Shown piece by piece: positions 41,875 to 50,877 of a DNA stretch of 64,000 bases. The stretch spans positions 475,663 to 539,662 of the forward strand of contig JAQTZB010000001.1 in NCBI GenBank assembly GCA_028688015.1, given 5' to 3'. Under the pieces are notes generated by a model, which saw only the letters and a program-made list of their open reading frames with translations, was not told the origin of the DNA and made no database searches. Numbering within the stretch: position 1 is the first letter of the stretch; every line of letters begins with the position of its first letter. A program made the position numbers and the translations under genes. Source of the stretch: Elusimicrobiales bacterium (GTDB taxonomy: Bacteria; Elusimicrobiota; Elusimicrobia; Elusimicrobiales; UBA9959).

Positions 41875-42219
41875 TTATTTCCCCCGTCCCTTCGCGGCGC
41901 AGGCGGCCACGAAGGCGCGCAGGCCGTCGGCGCCGAGGCCGCGGCCCAGCGCGCCGTCCAGGCGGCGCGCCAGCTTGCCGTCCTTGAAATAAAGCACGGT
42001 GGGCACCACCTCGACCGAAAAGCGGTCCTCCAGCTCGGGCAGGTCGTCGGTGCAAACCTTCAGGAACTCGGCCCCGCCTGCCGCCGCCTCGCCGTCGTAG
42101 GCGGGCATGAAACTGGTGCAGAACGGGCACCAGGCTGAATAGAAAAGCGCGAAGCGGCCCTCGCCCGCCTTGAGCTCGGCCTCGAACACCTCCCGCGTCT
42201 TGATGTTTTTGGTTCCCAT
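41875..42219 (-). CDS. Thioredoxin-like protein
   Basis: 114 residues, a thioredoxin fold with the active site YSAWCPFCTSF at about 28-38 and cis-Pro segment VEVVPTVLYFKDGKL. No signal peptide, so cytoplasmic as annotated, although the WCPFC site is unlike the WCGPC of housekeeping thioredoxin. It lies between a pentapeptide-repeat protein gene (upstream) and the Cys-rich exported protein gene (downstream), which it might help fold only if exported. Likely a thiol-disulphide oxidoreductase. Confidence 0.88.
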   Translation of the reverse strand: MGTKNIKTREVFEAELKAGEGRFALFYSAWCPFCTSFMPAYDGEAAAGGAEFLKVCTDDLPELEDRFSVEVVPTVLYFKDGKLARRLDGALGRGLGADGLRAFVAACAAKGRGK

Positions 42220-42229
42220 AGGTCCCCCC

Positions 42230-42844
42230 TTACTCTATCTTGATGTCCATGCAGTAGAGCAGCGCCATGGCTTCGGGCAGGGCGAACTTCGCCCCCTTCA
42301 GTTTGTTCTCGGCCGCGCGGATGGCGTAATTGCGGGCGCCGCGGAGGTCCGCGCCGGAGAGGTTGGTGCCGCCGAAGAGCGCCCCGGAGAAGTCCGTGCG
42401 CGTGAGGTCGGCCTGCTCCAGGTCCGCCTCGCGAAAGTCGGCGCCTTTGGCCAGGCAGCCGGCGAAGACCGCCTCCCTGAGGTTCAGGCCCAGGAAACAG
42501 GCGTCGGAGAGGACGCAGTCTTCGAACTTCAGCAGGGCGGGCAGCTTGAGGCGCGGCCAGGCGGCCTCGGTCCAGTTCACGCCGGTCAGCTTGGAGCTCC
42601 TGAAGGAGAGGGCGGAGAGCGCGGTGCGCGGCAGGCGCAGCAGGCTGAGGTTGCAGCTCTCGAAGGCGCAGTCCGTGAACCGGCAGTCGCGGAACTCGGC
42701 GCCGGTGAGATCGCAGTTCCTGAACAGGCAGCCGTCGAAGCGGAGCCCCGAGGCGGCCCCCGCGTACTTCAGGCCCCCGAACTCGGCGTCGGAGAGCTCC
42801 CCGCTGCCGGGGAAGGGTGCGCTCTGCCGGGCTTTCGTCGTCAT
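42230..42844 (-). CDS. Pentapeptide-repeat protein
   Basis: 204 residues with many A(D/N)Lxx/F-type five-residue repeats, e.g. FRNCDLTGAEFRDCRFTDCA, READLEQADLTRTDFSGALF and TNLSGADLRGARN. This folds as a right-handed four-sided beta-helix. Many Cys residues sit at repeat positions. No signal peptide. Pentapeptide proteins include DNA-gyrase-protecting mimics, but most have no known function. It follows rnc by 7 bp. Confidence 0.88.
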   Translation of the reverse strand: MTTKARQSAPFPGSGELSDAEFGGLKYAGAASGLRFDGCLFRNCDLTGAEFRDCRFTDCAFESCNLSLLRLPRTALSALSFRSSKLTGVNWTEAAWPRLKLPALLKFEDCVLSDACFLGLNLREAVFAGCLAKGADFREADLEQADLTRTDFSGALFGGTNLSGADLRGARNYAIRAAENKLKGAKFALPEAMALLYCMDIKIE

Positions 42845-42851
42845 AGCCGTT

Positions 42852-43538
42852 TCAGATCTCGTGCTTGTGGATTTCGTGCGTGGCCAGGTAGTCCATGGCG
42901 TTCTTGGCGGCGGCCTGCTGCGCTTCCTTCTTGGTCTTGCCGGAGCCCAGGCCGAGGGTTTTCTTGCCCAGGTAGGCGCGCACCGTGAAGAGGCGCTCGT
43001 GGGCCGGGCCTGACTCGGACAGCAGCTCGTAGTCGGGCGGGCGCTTGTGGCGCTTCTGGATCAGTTCCTGCAGCGCTTTTTTGTGGTTAACCGCCAGCGC
43101 TTCGAAGGCCTGAGTCTCCAGCCAGGGGATGACGAGTTTTTCCACGTGCTCCAACCCGCCGTCCAGGTAAACCGCGCCCAGCAGGGCTTCCATGGCGTCG
43201 GACAGGATGGTCTGGGAGCGGCTGCCGCCGCTGAGGTGCTCGCCCGCGCCCAGGCGCAGGTGGCGGCCCAGGCCGAGGCTTTCTGCCCAGCGGGCCTGGT
43301 TGGCGCCGGAGACTATCGCGGCCTTGGTGTCAGAAAGAAACCCCTCGTTTTCCGAGGGGTTCTTAAGGAACAGATAATAGGACACGACCAGGCCCAGCAC
43401 GCTGTCGCCCAGGAACTCAAGGCGCTCGTTGTGCCGCGGAGACCCGCTCTCGTTCGCGTGAGACGTGTGCGTGAGGGCTTCCGCCAGCAACTCTTTGTCC
43501 TTGAATCTGTAGCCTATTACTTCTTCAAGGGAAGACAC
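42852..43538 (-). CDS. rnc: Ribonuclease III
   Basis: 228 residues from GTG 43538. The catalytic signature is NERLEFLGDSVLGLVVSYYL with the metal-binding acidic residues and, further on, DAMEALLGAVYLDGG. The C-terminal ~70 residues are a double-stranded-RNA-binding domain (KALQELIQKRHKRPPDYELL, KKEAQQAAAKNAMDYL). It processes rRNA and structured mRNAs. The gene follows acpP by 6 bp, the common acpP-rnc pairing. Confidence 0.96.
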   Translation of the reverse strand: MSSLEEVIGYRFKDKELLAEALTHTSHANESGSPRHNERLEFLGDSVLGLVVSYYLFLKNPSENEGFLSDTKAAIVSGANQARWAESLGLGRHLRLGAGEHLSGGSRSQTILSDAMEALLGAVYLDGGLEHVEKLVIPWLETQAFEALAVNHKKALQELIQKRHKRPPDYELLSESGPAHERLFTVRAYLGKKTLGLGSGKTKKEAQQAAAKNAMDYLATHEIHKHEI

Positions 43539-43544
43539 GGGAGT

Positions 43545-43799
43545 TTAGTCTTTCTTCCCGGATTTTTCCTTGATGTAGTCTATGGCCATGCCGACGGTGC
43601 GGATCTTCTCGGCGTCCTCGTCCGGGATCTCGATGTCGAATTCCTCTTCAAGGGCCATGACCAGTTCGACGGTGTCGAGGGAGTCCGCGCCGAGGTCCTG
43701 CACGAACTGGGCCTGCGGGGTGACTTCGGCCGCGTCCACGGCCAGCTGCTCGGTGATTATCTTCTTAACTCTCTCTTCCAGGTTTTCGGTGACTGCCAT
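43545..43799 (-). CDS. acpP: Acyl carrier protein
   Basis: 84 residues, acidic and helical. Phosphopantetheine attaches to Ser40 in [18 protein letters not shown]. Carries growing fatty acyl chains for FabG and PlsX, whose genes lie just upstream on the same strand. The C-terminal GKKD tail is normal. Confidence 0.97.
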   Translation of the reverse strand: MAVTENLEERVKKIITEQLAVDAAEVTPQAQFVQDLGADSLDTVELVMALEEEFDIEIPDEDAEKIRTVGMAIDYIKEKSGKKD

Positions 43800-43834
43800 T
43801 GCGTTTCCCTCCTGCTTAGTTTGAATCCGCTAAA

Positions 43835-44581
43835 TCACATGTACAGCCCGCCGTTGACGGCGAGCACCTGCCCGGTGATGTAGGCCGAATCGTCGCCGGC
43901 CAGGAACAGGGCGGCTTTGGCCACCTCGCCGGGCTCGCCCATGCGGCCCAGCGGTATCATCTCCGAGATCTTCGCTTTCGCCTCGTCCTTGAGGCCGTCG
44001 GTCATGCGCGTGCGTATAAAGCCGGGCGCCACCGCGTTGACCAGCACCTGCCGCGGGGCGAACTCGCGCGCCAGCGACTTCGTGAGCCCGATCAGCCCGG
44101 CCTTGGAGGCCGAGTAGTTGGCCTGCCCCGCCTGCCCGCTCTGGCCTACGACGGAGGAGATATTGATTATCCGCCCGGCGCGGGCCTTGAGCATCAGCTT
44201 AGAGGCGGCCTTGGCCATCAGGAAGGCTCCCTTCAGGTTGACGCTGATGACCGCGTCGAAATCCGTCTCTTTCATGCGCAGCACTAAATTGTCCTTGGTG
44301 ATGCCTGCGTTGTTGACGAGGATATCCACCTTGCCGAAGGCCTTCTCGGTTTCCGCGAGGGCCCGCTCGCAGTCGGCCTCTTTCGTGACGTCGAGGCCGA
44401 GGCCGATGGCCCGCGCGCCGGTTTTCGCGGCTATCTCCGCGGCCGCGGCGGCGCTCTCTTCCAGGGACAGGTCCGCAACCGCCACGGCGGCGCCCTCGGC
44501 GGCGAAGGCCGCCGCTATCTCCAGGCCTATGCCGCGGGCGGCCCCGGTCACCAGCGCGGCTTTCCCCTCCAGGCGCTTCAT
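43835..44581 (-). CDS. fabG: 3-oxoacyl-ACP reductase
   Basis: 248 residues, classical SDR: TGAARGIGLEIAAAFA, NNAGITKDNLVLRM, INISSVVGQSGQAGQANYSA with the Ser and the YSASK Tyr-Lys pair, and the end ITGQVLAVNGGLYM. NADPH-dependent reduction of 3-oxoacyl-ACP. Overlaps the plsX stop by 4 bp. fabD and fabH, often found between plsX and fabG, are missing here. Confidence 0.96.
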   Translation of the reverse strand: MKRLEGKAALVTGAARGIGLEIAAAFAAEGAAVAVADLSLEESAAAAAEIAAKTGARAIGLGLDVTKEADCERALAETEKAFGKVDILVNNAGITKDNLVLRMKETDFDAVISVNLKGAFLMAKAASKLMLKARAGRIINISSVVGQSGQAGQANYSASKAGLIGLTKSLAREFAPRQVLVNAVAPGFIRTRMTDGLKDEAKAKISEMIPLGRMGEPGEVAKAALFLAGDDSAYITGQVLAVNGGLYM

Positions 44582-45606
44582 GCTTCCTGCTCCTTGGCTT
44601 CCGAGATCTTGTCTTTCACCTGCTCCATCCGCTTCTTGATGTGCGTTACCATGCCTGCGGACGCCAGTTCTCCGCAGACGCGCACTGAGTTGTAGACCGC
44701 GTTGGGAGTGATCTTGCCGTGGCAGACCATCACCACGCCGTTGACGCCGAGCAGCGGCGCCCCGCCGTAGATATCCACGCTCATCTTGGTCTTCAGTTCA
44801 GTGAAGACCTTGCGCATCAGCATCGCCCCTATCTTGTAGGTGAACTTGCGCATGATCTGCTCTTTGAGCATCTTGAAAACCGTTTTCGCTGTGCCCTCGT
44901 AGAGCTTCAGCGCGACGTTGCCGGTGAAACCGTCGGCGACCACCACGTCGGTGAGCCCCTCCGGGATGTCGCGCCCCTCCACCGGGCCGTAGAAATTGAC
45001 GCCCATGTTTTTGATCAGCGGGAGCGTCTCCTGCACCAGGGCGTCGCCCTTGGTCTCTTCCTCGCCGATGGAGAGCAGCCCCACGGTGGGGTTCTCGATC
45101 TTGAAAAGAGATTCCATGTAGACCGAGCCCATCACGGCGAACTGCGCCAGGTGCCAGGGCTTGCAGTCCATGTTGGCGCCGGCGTCCAGCAGGATCGTGG
45201 TGCCCTTCAGCGTAGGCAGCGGGGCCGCCAACGCGGGCCGGATCACGCCCGGGATGCGCTTGAGCTTCAGCATCGCGGCCACCATCACCGCGCCGGAGTT
45301 GCCGGCGGAGATGAAGGCGTCGGCCTTGCCCTCGTGCACCAGTCCCGCCCCGATCATCAGCGAAGAGTCCGGCTTGGAGCGGCATTCGGCCACCGGCTCC
45401 CCGGCCATGTCCACCGTGTGCGGGGCGTGCACTATGCGGATCCGCTCCGGGTCGGCCGCGCCGAGACGGCGCAGTTCTTCCCGGATCTCGGGGTCGCGGC
45501 CTACGAGGATAACCTCGTGGGCCAGCTTTTTGGCGGCGAGCAGGGCGCCCTCTATATTGGGCTTCAGGCCGAAATCCCCGCCGTGAGCGTCAAGTGCTAT
45601 TCGCAT
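44578..45606 (-). CDS. plsX: Phosphate acyltransferase PlsX
   Basis: 342 residues. MRIALDAHGGDFGLKPNIEG at the start (D-x-x-GGD motif), SAGNSGAVMVAAMLKLKRIP and VVADGFTGNVALKLYEGTAK are typical of PlsX, which makes acyl-phosphate from acyl-ACP for phospholipid synthesis. Same-strand order DUF177-rpmF-plsX-fabG-acpP-rnc is a widely conserved set linking lipid synthesis, ribosome and RNA processing. Confidence 0.96.
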   Translation of the reverse strand: MRIALDAHGGDFGLKPNIEGALLAAKKLAHEVILVGRDPEIREELRRLGAADPERIRIVHAPHTVDMAGEPVAECRSKPDSSLMIGAGLVHEGKADAFISAGNSGAVMVAAMLKLKRIPGVIRPALAAPLPTLKGTTILLDAGANMDCKPWHLAQFAVMGSVYMESLFKIENPTVGLLSIGEEETKGDALVQETLPLIKNMGVNFYGPVEGRDIPEGLTDVVVADGFTGNVALKLYEGTAKTVFKMLKEQIMRKFTYKIGAMLMRKVFTELKTKMSVDIYGGAPLLGVNGVVMVCHGKITPNAVYNSVRVCGELASAGMVTHIKKRMEQVKDKISEAKEQEA

Positions 45607-45621
45607 TTGCTCCCCGGCGGC

Positions 45622-45834
45622 TTATTTCTGCTCTTTTCCCTCTTCGCCTTTCGGGGCTTTCTGGGCCACTTCGATCTTGCCGTTGTAGGAGCCGCAGGAA
45701 GGGCAGACGCGGTGGGGCAGGCGGAGCGCGCCGCACTGGCCGCAGGGCGACAGGGACTTCACCTCGAGCTTCCAGTTCTGCGCGCGGCGCTTGTCGCGGC
45801 GCATCGGTGTGTGTTTACGTTTAGGGTTAGGCAT
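45622..45834 (-). CDS. rpmF: Ribosomal protein L32
   Basis: 70 residues. Starts MPNPKRKHTPMRRDKRRAQN and has a zinc ribbon CGQCGALRLPHRVCPSC. The C-terminus is a Lys/Glu-rich tail. Located as usual between the DUF177 gene and plsX. Zinc form of L32. Confidence 0.97.
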   Translation of the reverse strand: MPNPKRKHTPMRRDKRRAQNWKLEVKSLSPCGQCGALRLPHRVCPSCGSYNGKIEVAQKAPKGEEGKEQK

Positions 45835-45854
45835 GGTTGCACCTCGTTAATATA

Positions 45855-46349
45855 CTAAAGCTTCTTTTTTCCGCCGGGCTTGCCCGGCTTGAAATCCTTG
45901 AGCGCCTCGAAAGAGCCGGCCTTCTCCTGCCTGCACCCGCAGGCCTTGCTGTTGCGGTTGGCCCCGCAGACCAGGCAGCGGCCCTTGCAGTCCTCGGCGC
46001 ATAAAACCTTGATAGGCGCGAGGAGGCCGGCCGTCTCCCGTATAACTTCGCGCGTATCTATATATTCTACTGTATCCGGATAGACCTCGTCAAAAGCGTC
46101 CTCAAAGGTGCGGGTCACCGGCTCGCCGCAGCGGGAGCAGTCCAGCTGCAGGCCGGCCCTGACCACGCCCTCCAGCAGCACCGAGTCCCCGCCGACGGAG
46201 AAATTAAGTTCTATCTCCAGCTTCTTCAGGGACGCCGGTTTCTCGAAGGCGTCGGCGAAGAGGGCCGGTTCGGGCGCAAGATTGGCGTTGAGGCCGCCAG
46301 CGGCCACGATGTCTTCGTACTTGAAAATAAAAGGGTCCTTCTCCTGCAT
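45855..46349 (-). CDS. DUF177/YceD-family protein with Cys clusters
   Basis: 164 residues. The DUF177 (YceD) core includes VLLEGVVRAGLQLDCSRCGE and a C-terminal Cys-rich region, ALCAEDCKGRCLVCGANRNS continuing to KACGCR with quoted part LCAEDCKGRCLVCG, likely a zinc-binding site. Members are encoded upstream of rpmF and act in 23S rRNA or ribosome accumulation in some bacteria and plastids. First gene of this operon; TATCTT nine bases before the ATG may be its -10. Confidence 0.88.
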   Translation of the reverse strand: MQEKDPFIFKYEDIVAAGGLNANLAPEPALFADAFEKPASLKKLEIELNFSVGGDSVLLEGVVRAGLQLDCSRCGEPVTRTFEDAFDEVYPDTVEYIDTREVIRETAGLLAPIKVLCAEDCKGRCLVCGANRNSKACGCRQEKAGSFEALKDFKPGKPGGKKKL

Positions 46350-46445
46350 AAGACCAATAAGATATCAAATTGGGGGCGCCGATTCCTAATTGTACAAGGT
46401 TGCCGGCGCGGAAAAAGGTGCGGATGATGCAGGAATCAGCGTTCC

Positions 46446-47399
46446 CTAAGGCGCGGTCTGTCCCGCTTCCTCGGCCACAGTGTAGGGCGGGCGGCGGTTT
46501 GAACTGTGGTAGGTGCGGATCAGCACTTCGGCCAGCAGGCCCAGCGCGGCGAACTGCACCGCCACCAGCGCGAAGAAGATGGCCAGCAGGAACAGCGGCT
46601 GGTCCTTGACGAAGACATGGTGGGCGAACTTGTTGTAGAGCGTGTAGCCGGCCATCAGGGCCGAGGCGGCCAGCAGCGCCAGGCTCAGGCCGCCGAACAG
46701 GTAGATGGGCTTGGTGATGAAATCGCCCATGAATTTTACGGTCAGCAGGTCCAGCACCACTTTGAACGTGCGGAAGAGGCCGTACTTGGACCGCCCTGCC
46801 CGGCGGGGACGGTGGTTGACCTCCAGTTCGGTTACCGAAGCCCCGGCGTAGGCCAGGATGGCTGGCAGGAAGCGGTGCATCTCGCCGTAGAGGTCGGCCG
46901 CCTTCAGCAGGGATGCGCGGTAGACCTTCAGCGTGCAGCCGAAGTCGTGCAGCTTCAGGCCCGTCACGGCGGAGATGACGGCGTTGGCCGCGCGCGAGGG
47001 CAGGATGCGCGTGAAGAAGGCGTCGCGCCGGTTCTTGCGCCAGCCGCTGACCACGTCGGGGCCGGCGGCGGCCGCCGCCAGCAGGCGCGCGATGTCGTCC
47101 GGGTCGTTCTGCCCGTCGGCGTCGAGCGTTACGATCCATTCGCCTTTAGCCGCGGCGATGCCGGCTGCCAGCGCCGCGGTCTGCCCGTAGTTCTTGGAGA
47201 GGCGCAGCGCCCGCTGCCCGGGCTTGAGCGCGAACTGCCGCAGGCGGGCGAAGGAGCCGTCCGTGCTGCCGTCGTCCACCCAGATCACTTCGCAGGGCCG
47301 CTTGAGCCCGGCGAGCGCGGCGGAGAGTTCCGCCTCCAGGCCGGCGAGGTTCTCTTCCTCGTTGAAAACGGGTATGACGGCGGAGACGTGGATGGTCAT
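46446..47399 (-). CDS. Family 2 glycosyltransferase (DPM1/ArnC-like) with two C-terminal spans
   Basis: 317 residues from ATG 47399, which overlaps the upstream GT4 stop. GT-A motifs: VSAVIPVFNEEENLAGLE, IWVDDGSTDGSF and VTLDADGQNDPDDI (the DxD equivalent), NYGQTAALAAGI. Two membrane helices lie at about 230-255 and 266-290. Homologous to enzymes that put sugars on polyprenyl phosphate (ArnC, GtrB). Likely inner membrane, in lipid-carrier sugar transfer. The C-terminal ~25 residues are soluble. Confidence 0.92.
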   Translation of the reverse strand: MTIHVSAVIPVFNEEENLAGLEAELSAALAGLKRPCEVIWVDDGSTDGSFARLRQFALKPGQRALRLSKNYGQTAALAAGIAAAKGEWIVTLDADGQNDPDDIARLLAAAAAGPDVVSGWRKNRRDAFFTRILPSRAANAVISAVTGLKLHDFGCTLKVYRASLLKAADLYGEMHRFLPAILAYAGASVTELEVNHRPRRAGRSKYGLFRTFKVVLDLLTVKFMGDFITKPIYLFGGLSLALLAASALMAGYTLYNKFAHHVFVKDQPLFLLAIFFALVAVQFAALGLLAEVLIRTYHSSNRRPPYTVAEEAGQTAP

Positions 47400-48541
47400 T
47401 GTTTGAGCCCCTTGGCGGCCAGGAGTTCCGAGTAGAGCGCTTCCTGCTGCCGCACCATGAAATCGATGTCGAATTCCGCAAGGTCCGCGGCGGCGGCCGC
47501 GGCGGCCAGGCGGGCCCGCAGCGGCCCGTCGCCGAGCAGGCGCCCCAGCGCGGCGCAGAAAGCGTCCAGGTCGCCCTGCGGCACGCAAAAGCCGTTCTCC
47601 CCGTCCTTGAGTATGTCGGTGACGCCGTCGGTGGCGTAGCAGACGGAGGGTAAGCCCGTCTTCATCGCTTCAACCAGCGCGCGGGGCAGCCCTTCCCAGA
47701 GCGAGACGAGGGCGAAGATGTCGGCCGCGGCCAGCAGGTCCGCCGAATCGGCGCGCCAGCCGGTGAAGAGGCAGATCTTCTCCAGTCCCCGCGCGCGGGC
47801 CTGCGCGCGCAGGTCCTCCAGCGCTTCCCCCCCGCCCACGAAGACGAAGCGGGCGGCCGGGAAGGCCGGCGCCAGGCGGGCCGCGGCCTCCAGGAACTGC
47901 CCCGGGTTCTTCTGCGGCTTCGCGTTGCCGATGCTGAGCACGACCAGGGCGTCCGGCGGCAGGCCCAATCCGGCGCGCAGGGCCGCCCGGTCCGCCTTCG
48001 CCGGGTAGGAAGCGAGCTTCACCCCGCTGCGGATCAGGCGGTAAGTTCCCGGCTCACCGATGCCGGCGTCGCGGGCCGTACGCTGGTTGGAGCGCGAAAC
48101 GAAGATCAGAGCGGCGCTGAGCGGCGCGCAGAGCCGCTCCAGCAGGACGTAGAGGCCCCGCTTCAGGAAATTCTGCAGCGGGTGGAACCCGAAGCCGTGA
48201 AAGGTGTGGACGATCACCGGCACGCCGGCGGAGGCAGCCGCGAGCCGCCCCAGGATGCCGGCTTTGGAGGAATGGGTGTGCACTATCTCGGGCTTCAGCC
48301 TTTTAAGCAGGGCGCGGAGCTCGAAAAAAGCCGCGAGATCTTTCAGCGGGCTGACCGGCCTGACGAGGTGCTCGGCGAAGACGACGCGGCCCGGGTCGGC
48401 CCGGTCCTCCAGCGCACCGCCGCGCCCCGTTATGATCAGGGCGTCGAAGCGGGATCTGTCCAGGTGCGCCGCTGTGTAGAGCGTGTTGCCCTGGGCGCCG
48501 CCGAAATCCAGGCGGGTGATGATGTGTACGGCTTTCGCCAT
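47396..48541 (-). CDS. Family 4 glycosyltransferase
   Basis: 381 residues, GT-B fold. N-terminal HIITRLDFGGAQGNTLYTA, donor-domain motifs VVLSIGNAKPQKNPGQFLEA, ICLFTGWRADSADLLAAADI and LWEGLPRALVEAMKTGLP with the conserved E-x7-E type region. Transfers a sugar from a nucleotide donor, probably in surface polysaccharide or lipopolysaccharide assembly. Co-transcribed with the polyprenyl-sugar GT2 and follows a SpoIID-domain gene by 3 bp. Confidence 0.93.
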   Translation of the reverse strand: MAKAVHIITRLDFGGAQGNTLYTAAHLDRSRFDALIITGRGGALEDRADPGRVVFAEHLVRPVSPLKDLAAFFELRALLKRLKPEIVHTHSSKAGILGRLAAASAGVPVIVHTFHGFGFHPLQNFLKRGLYVLLERLCAPLSAALIFVSRSNQRTARDAGIGEPGTYRLIRSGVKLASYPAKADRAALRAGLGLPPDALVVLSIGNAKPQKNPGQFLEAAARLAPAFPAARFVFVGGGEALEDLRAQARARGLEKICLFTGWRADSADLLAAADIFALVSLWEGLPRALVEAMKTGLPSVCYATDGVTDILKDGENGFCVPQGDLDAFCAALGRLLGDGPLRARLAAAAAAADLAEFDIDFMVRQQEALYSELLAAKGLKQ

Positions 48542-48544
48542 CGT

Positions 48545-50584
48545 TCAGCGCGCCTTCCCTACCTTATATAAAGGAAAGTAGTGGCGCAGGATCTCGCGGT
48601 ATTTGGCGCCGCGCGCCTTGGCCAGGCCGCCGGCGCCCAGCAGGCAGAGCCCGGCGCCGTCGCCGGTGCCGGCGCCCCGCACCACGAAGAAGCGGGGATA
48701 CTTACCTTTATAAAGGGGCCTTATGACGAACAGGTCCGAGCGCAGGGTGCCGGCCCCGAGCGCGGCGGAGATGGCCTGCGCGCCCTCGAGCACGACCGTG
48801 CCGGCGGTGCCTTCCGCCCGCAGGGTTTTGACCTTGCCGTCGGCGCCGCGGCGCAGCGGCACCAGGGCCTTAAGATAACCGATCTTGTGCTCGCGGTTCA
48901 GGCGGTTCTCTATCCACTTCGGCTCCAGCAGGAGCGTCCAGTAGACGTCCGAGCTGACCGTCTTGTCTTCGCTGAGGCACAGCAGTCCGTCCGGCGGGCC
49001 TTTGAGGAGGTGGGTGTAGAGGTTGAAGGGGGTCAGGCGCGGCAGCGGCCTGCCGCCGTCGCTGACTCCGGAGGCGGTGAAGCCGCCGCAGGCGCGGTGG
49101 AAATCGGCCGGGGCCAGGGCGTCGCCGAGCAGCAGCGTCTCGCCGCGGGTTTCCGCGGCGGCCGTACCGGCGGGGCCGCTTTCTGCCTGCAGGCCGGCGA
49201 AGGGCACGCAGTGGGCCGAATCGCAGAGGCTGTATTCCCGGCTTTCGTGGGAGAGCAGGCGGGCGAGGCGCGTCAGGCGGGTGCGCACCGTCACCGCCAC
49301 GGCCTTGAGGTGCTCCGGCAGGCGCGAGCCGTCGGCCAGCCCGGCCGCGACCGGGCCTACCATGTGCTCGATCTGGGTCTCGTTGATCAGCCAGAAGCCC
49401 TTCTCGCGCACAAGCGCCAGGAGCTCTCCGGAAACTTCCTTGTCGCCGCGGTTAATCCCGTGCGCGGCCGACAGCTCCGGGTTCTTTATAAGGATGACGC
49501 CGCCGGGCACCTTGGGGATTATGCGGATACTGTTGGTGGTGGCGTGGGCCGCGGAGCCGAGGCTGTCGCGGATCTCGTAGATGCGGTTCATCTCGTCGTA
49601 AGCCACCGTCCACTGCATGCCGCTGCGGCCGGCGGCGATCTGCCCGAGGCGCGTGTCCACCAGCATAAAATCCGTGGCGCAGATGAAGCTGAAACTTTTC
49701 ACCAGGGACGGGACCCCCGCCCTGTCGGCGTAGAGCCCGACCTTGACCCGGGGGCCGCCGGAGTCCGGCAGCGGGTCGCGGTGGGCGGGCCAGGCCATGC
49801 GCGCCCAGTAGAGCAGGTTGTCGAGCCGGCCCTTCACGTATTTGCGGAGTTTCTTCTCTTTATCGCTGAAGAAGGTTTCGGCCGGGTCCAGGTCGGAGAG
49901 GGTGTAGTAGGTCTGCCAGGCCGGAACGTAGAAGTCCGATTCCTCGTACAGGCGGGCCAGGTCCAGTTCGGCCTGGATGTTGCGGGAATCGTAGTTAAGC
50001 GCTTCCTTAATGAAGTTGACGGCGTGCGGGCGCTTCTTGAGCCGCTCCAGGTTGGCGCTGATCAACTGCGCCGAGGGCGAGAGCAGGTAAGGGTAGCGGC
50101 TGTAGACCGAGCGCAGGTCTTCGATGGCCGCGGCCGGGCCGCCGAGTTCGGCCTCGGCCAGCGCCAGCGCGAAGCGCGCCTGGTTGGCCAGGTCCTGGTC
50201 GACCGTCAGCGTGAGGGCCCGCTCGAAAGCGGCGCGCGCGTCCTGGTGCTTCTCAAGGCTCAGCAGGTTCCAACCCTTCTCGTAGTGGATGTGGAAGTCT
50301 TCGGGGGCGAGCATCTCGCCCTTGGCCAGGTAGGCCAGCGCCTCTGCGTTCTTTCCGGCTTCGGCGAAGAGCGCGGCGAGGTCGCGCAGGGCGGCGGCGT
50401 TGAGGACCTGGTCGGAGGAACGGTAGACCACGTATTTCAGCGCGCCCGCGGCGTCTTCCGGCCGGCCGTCCAGCCACTGCAGCGAGGCGTCCGAATAAAT
50501 TTTGGCGAGGTCTTCGGCGGCGCGCGCCGGAGGCGCGGCGGCGGCCAGGAGCAGACAGACGGCGGCTATTTTTACCTTCGGCAT
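48545..50584 (-). CDS. Exported TPR protein with SpoIID/LytB domain
   Basis: 679 residues from ATG 50584 (GGGA six bases upstream; a longer in-frame start lacks one). Signal peptide 1-21. Residues ~25-240 are TPR-like helices (AYLAKGEMLAPEDFHIHYEK). The SpoIID domain lies in the C-terminal half: LPEHLKAVAVTVRTRLTR, LCDSAHCVPFAGLQ and DFHRACGGFTASGVSD, the CDS-HC and ACGG hallmarks. SpoIID enzymes trim peptidoglycan glycan strands. Here it may be a periplasmic lytic enzyme assembled on TPR scaffolds. A TATAAT for the minus strand is at 50601-50606. Confidence 0.88.
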   Translation of the reverse strand: MPKVKIAAVCLLLAAAAPPARAAEDLAKIYSDASLQWLDGRPEDAAGALKYVVYRSSDQVLNAAALRDLAALFAEAGKNAEALAYLAKGEMLAPEDFHIHYEKGWNLLSLEKHQDARAAFERALTLTVDQDLANQARFALALAEAELGGPAAAIEDLRSVYSRYPYLLSPSAQLISANLERLKKRPHAVNFIKEALNYDSRNIQAELDLARLYEESDFYVPAWQTYYTLSDLDPAETFFSDKEKKLRKYVKGRLDNLLYWARMAWPAHRDPLPDSGGPRVKVGLYADRAGVPSLVKSFSFICATDFMLVDTRLGQIAAGRSGMQWTVAYDEMNRIYEIRDSLGSAAHATTNSIRIIPKVPGGVILIKNPELSAAHGINRGDKEVSGELLALVREKGFWLINETQIEHMVGPVAAGLADGSRLPEHLKAVAVTVRTRLTRLARLLSHESREYSLCDSAHCVPFAGLQAESGPAGTAAAETRGETLLLGDALAPADFHRACGGFTASGVSDGGRPLPRLTPFNLYTHLLKGPPDGLLCLSEDKTVSSDVYWTLLLEPKWIENRLNREHKIGYLKALVPLRRGADGKVKTLRAEGTAGTVVLEGAQAISAALGAGTLRSDLFVIRPLYKGKYPRFFVVRGAGTGDGAGLCLLGAGGLAKARGAKYREILRHYFPLYKVGKAR

Positions 50585-50651
50585 ATTCCCAAATTTAGCA
50601 ATTATACGGCCGCAAGGGAAGGCCCGCACCGCCGGACCTGTAAAAAATATT

Positions 50652-50679
50652 TTGGTTTTTTTGTCGGTTTATGTATAAT
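50652..50679 (+). promoter_or_regulatory. tRNA-Lys promoter
   Basis: TTGGTT (50652-50657), 16 bp, TATAAT (50674-50679); the tRNA begins eight bases later. It shares the gap with the divergent SpoIID gene. Confidence 0.6.
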
Positions 50680-50687
50680 ATTTACGC

Positions 50688-50759
50688 GGGCCATTAGCTC
50701 AACGGTAGAGCAGGCGCCTCTTAAGCGCAAGGTTACAGGTTCGAATCCCGTATGGCCCA
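50688..50759 (+). tRNA. tRNA-Lys (anticodon CTT)
   Basis: Cloverleaf: acceptor GGGCCAT/ATGGCCC is perfect, D arm GCTC/GAGC, anticodon arm GGCGC-CTCTTAA-GCGCA giving anticodon CTT (codon AAG), and T arm ACAGG-TTCGAAT-CCCGT. There is one mismatch in the T stem and one at the top of the anticodon stem. CCA is not encoded. Confidence 0.92.
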
Positions 50760-50777
50760 CACAGATTTCAACGCAGC

Positions 50778-50858
50778 GGAGTAATGAGTAGTCGGCGAGT
50801 AAAAGGGCGAAGGCGCGTACCTCCCCGGAACTCAGAACTCATTACTCCTTTTTTATTT
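50778..50858 (+). terminator. Intrinsic terminator between the two tRNA genes
   Basis: A perfect 12 bp stem GGAGTAATGAGT (50778-50789) with ACTCATTACTCC (50837-50848), followed at once by TTTTTTATTTT. The loop is long (47 nt) and may form its own fold. It should end tRNA-Lys transcription. Confidence 0.75.
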
Positions 50859-50877
50859 TGTAGCGCGCAGGTACCGG

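Noticed and set aside
42230-42844. Pentapeptide-repeat protein as a fluoroquinolone-resistance (Qnr) gene
   Set aside because: Repeat fold alone does not show this. The loops and length typical of Qnr are not evident, so only the general family name is given.
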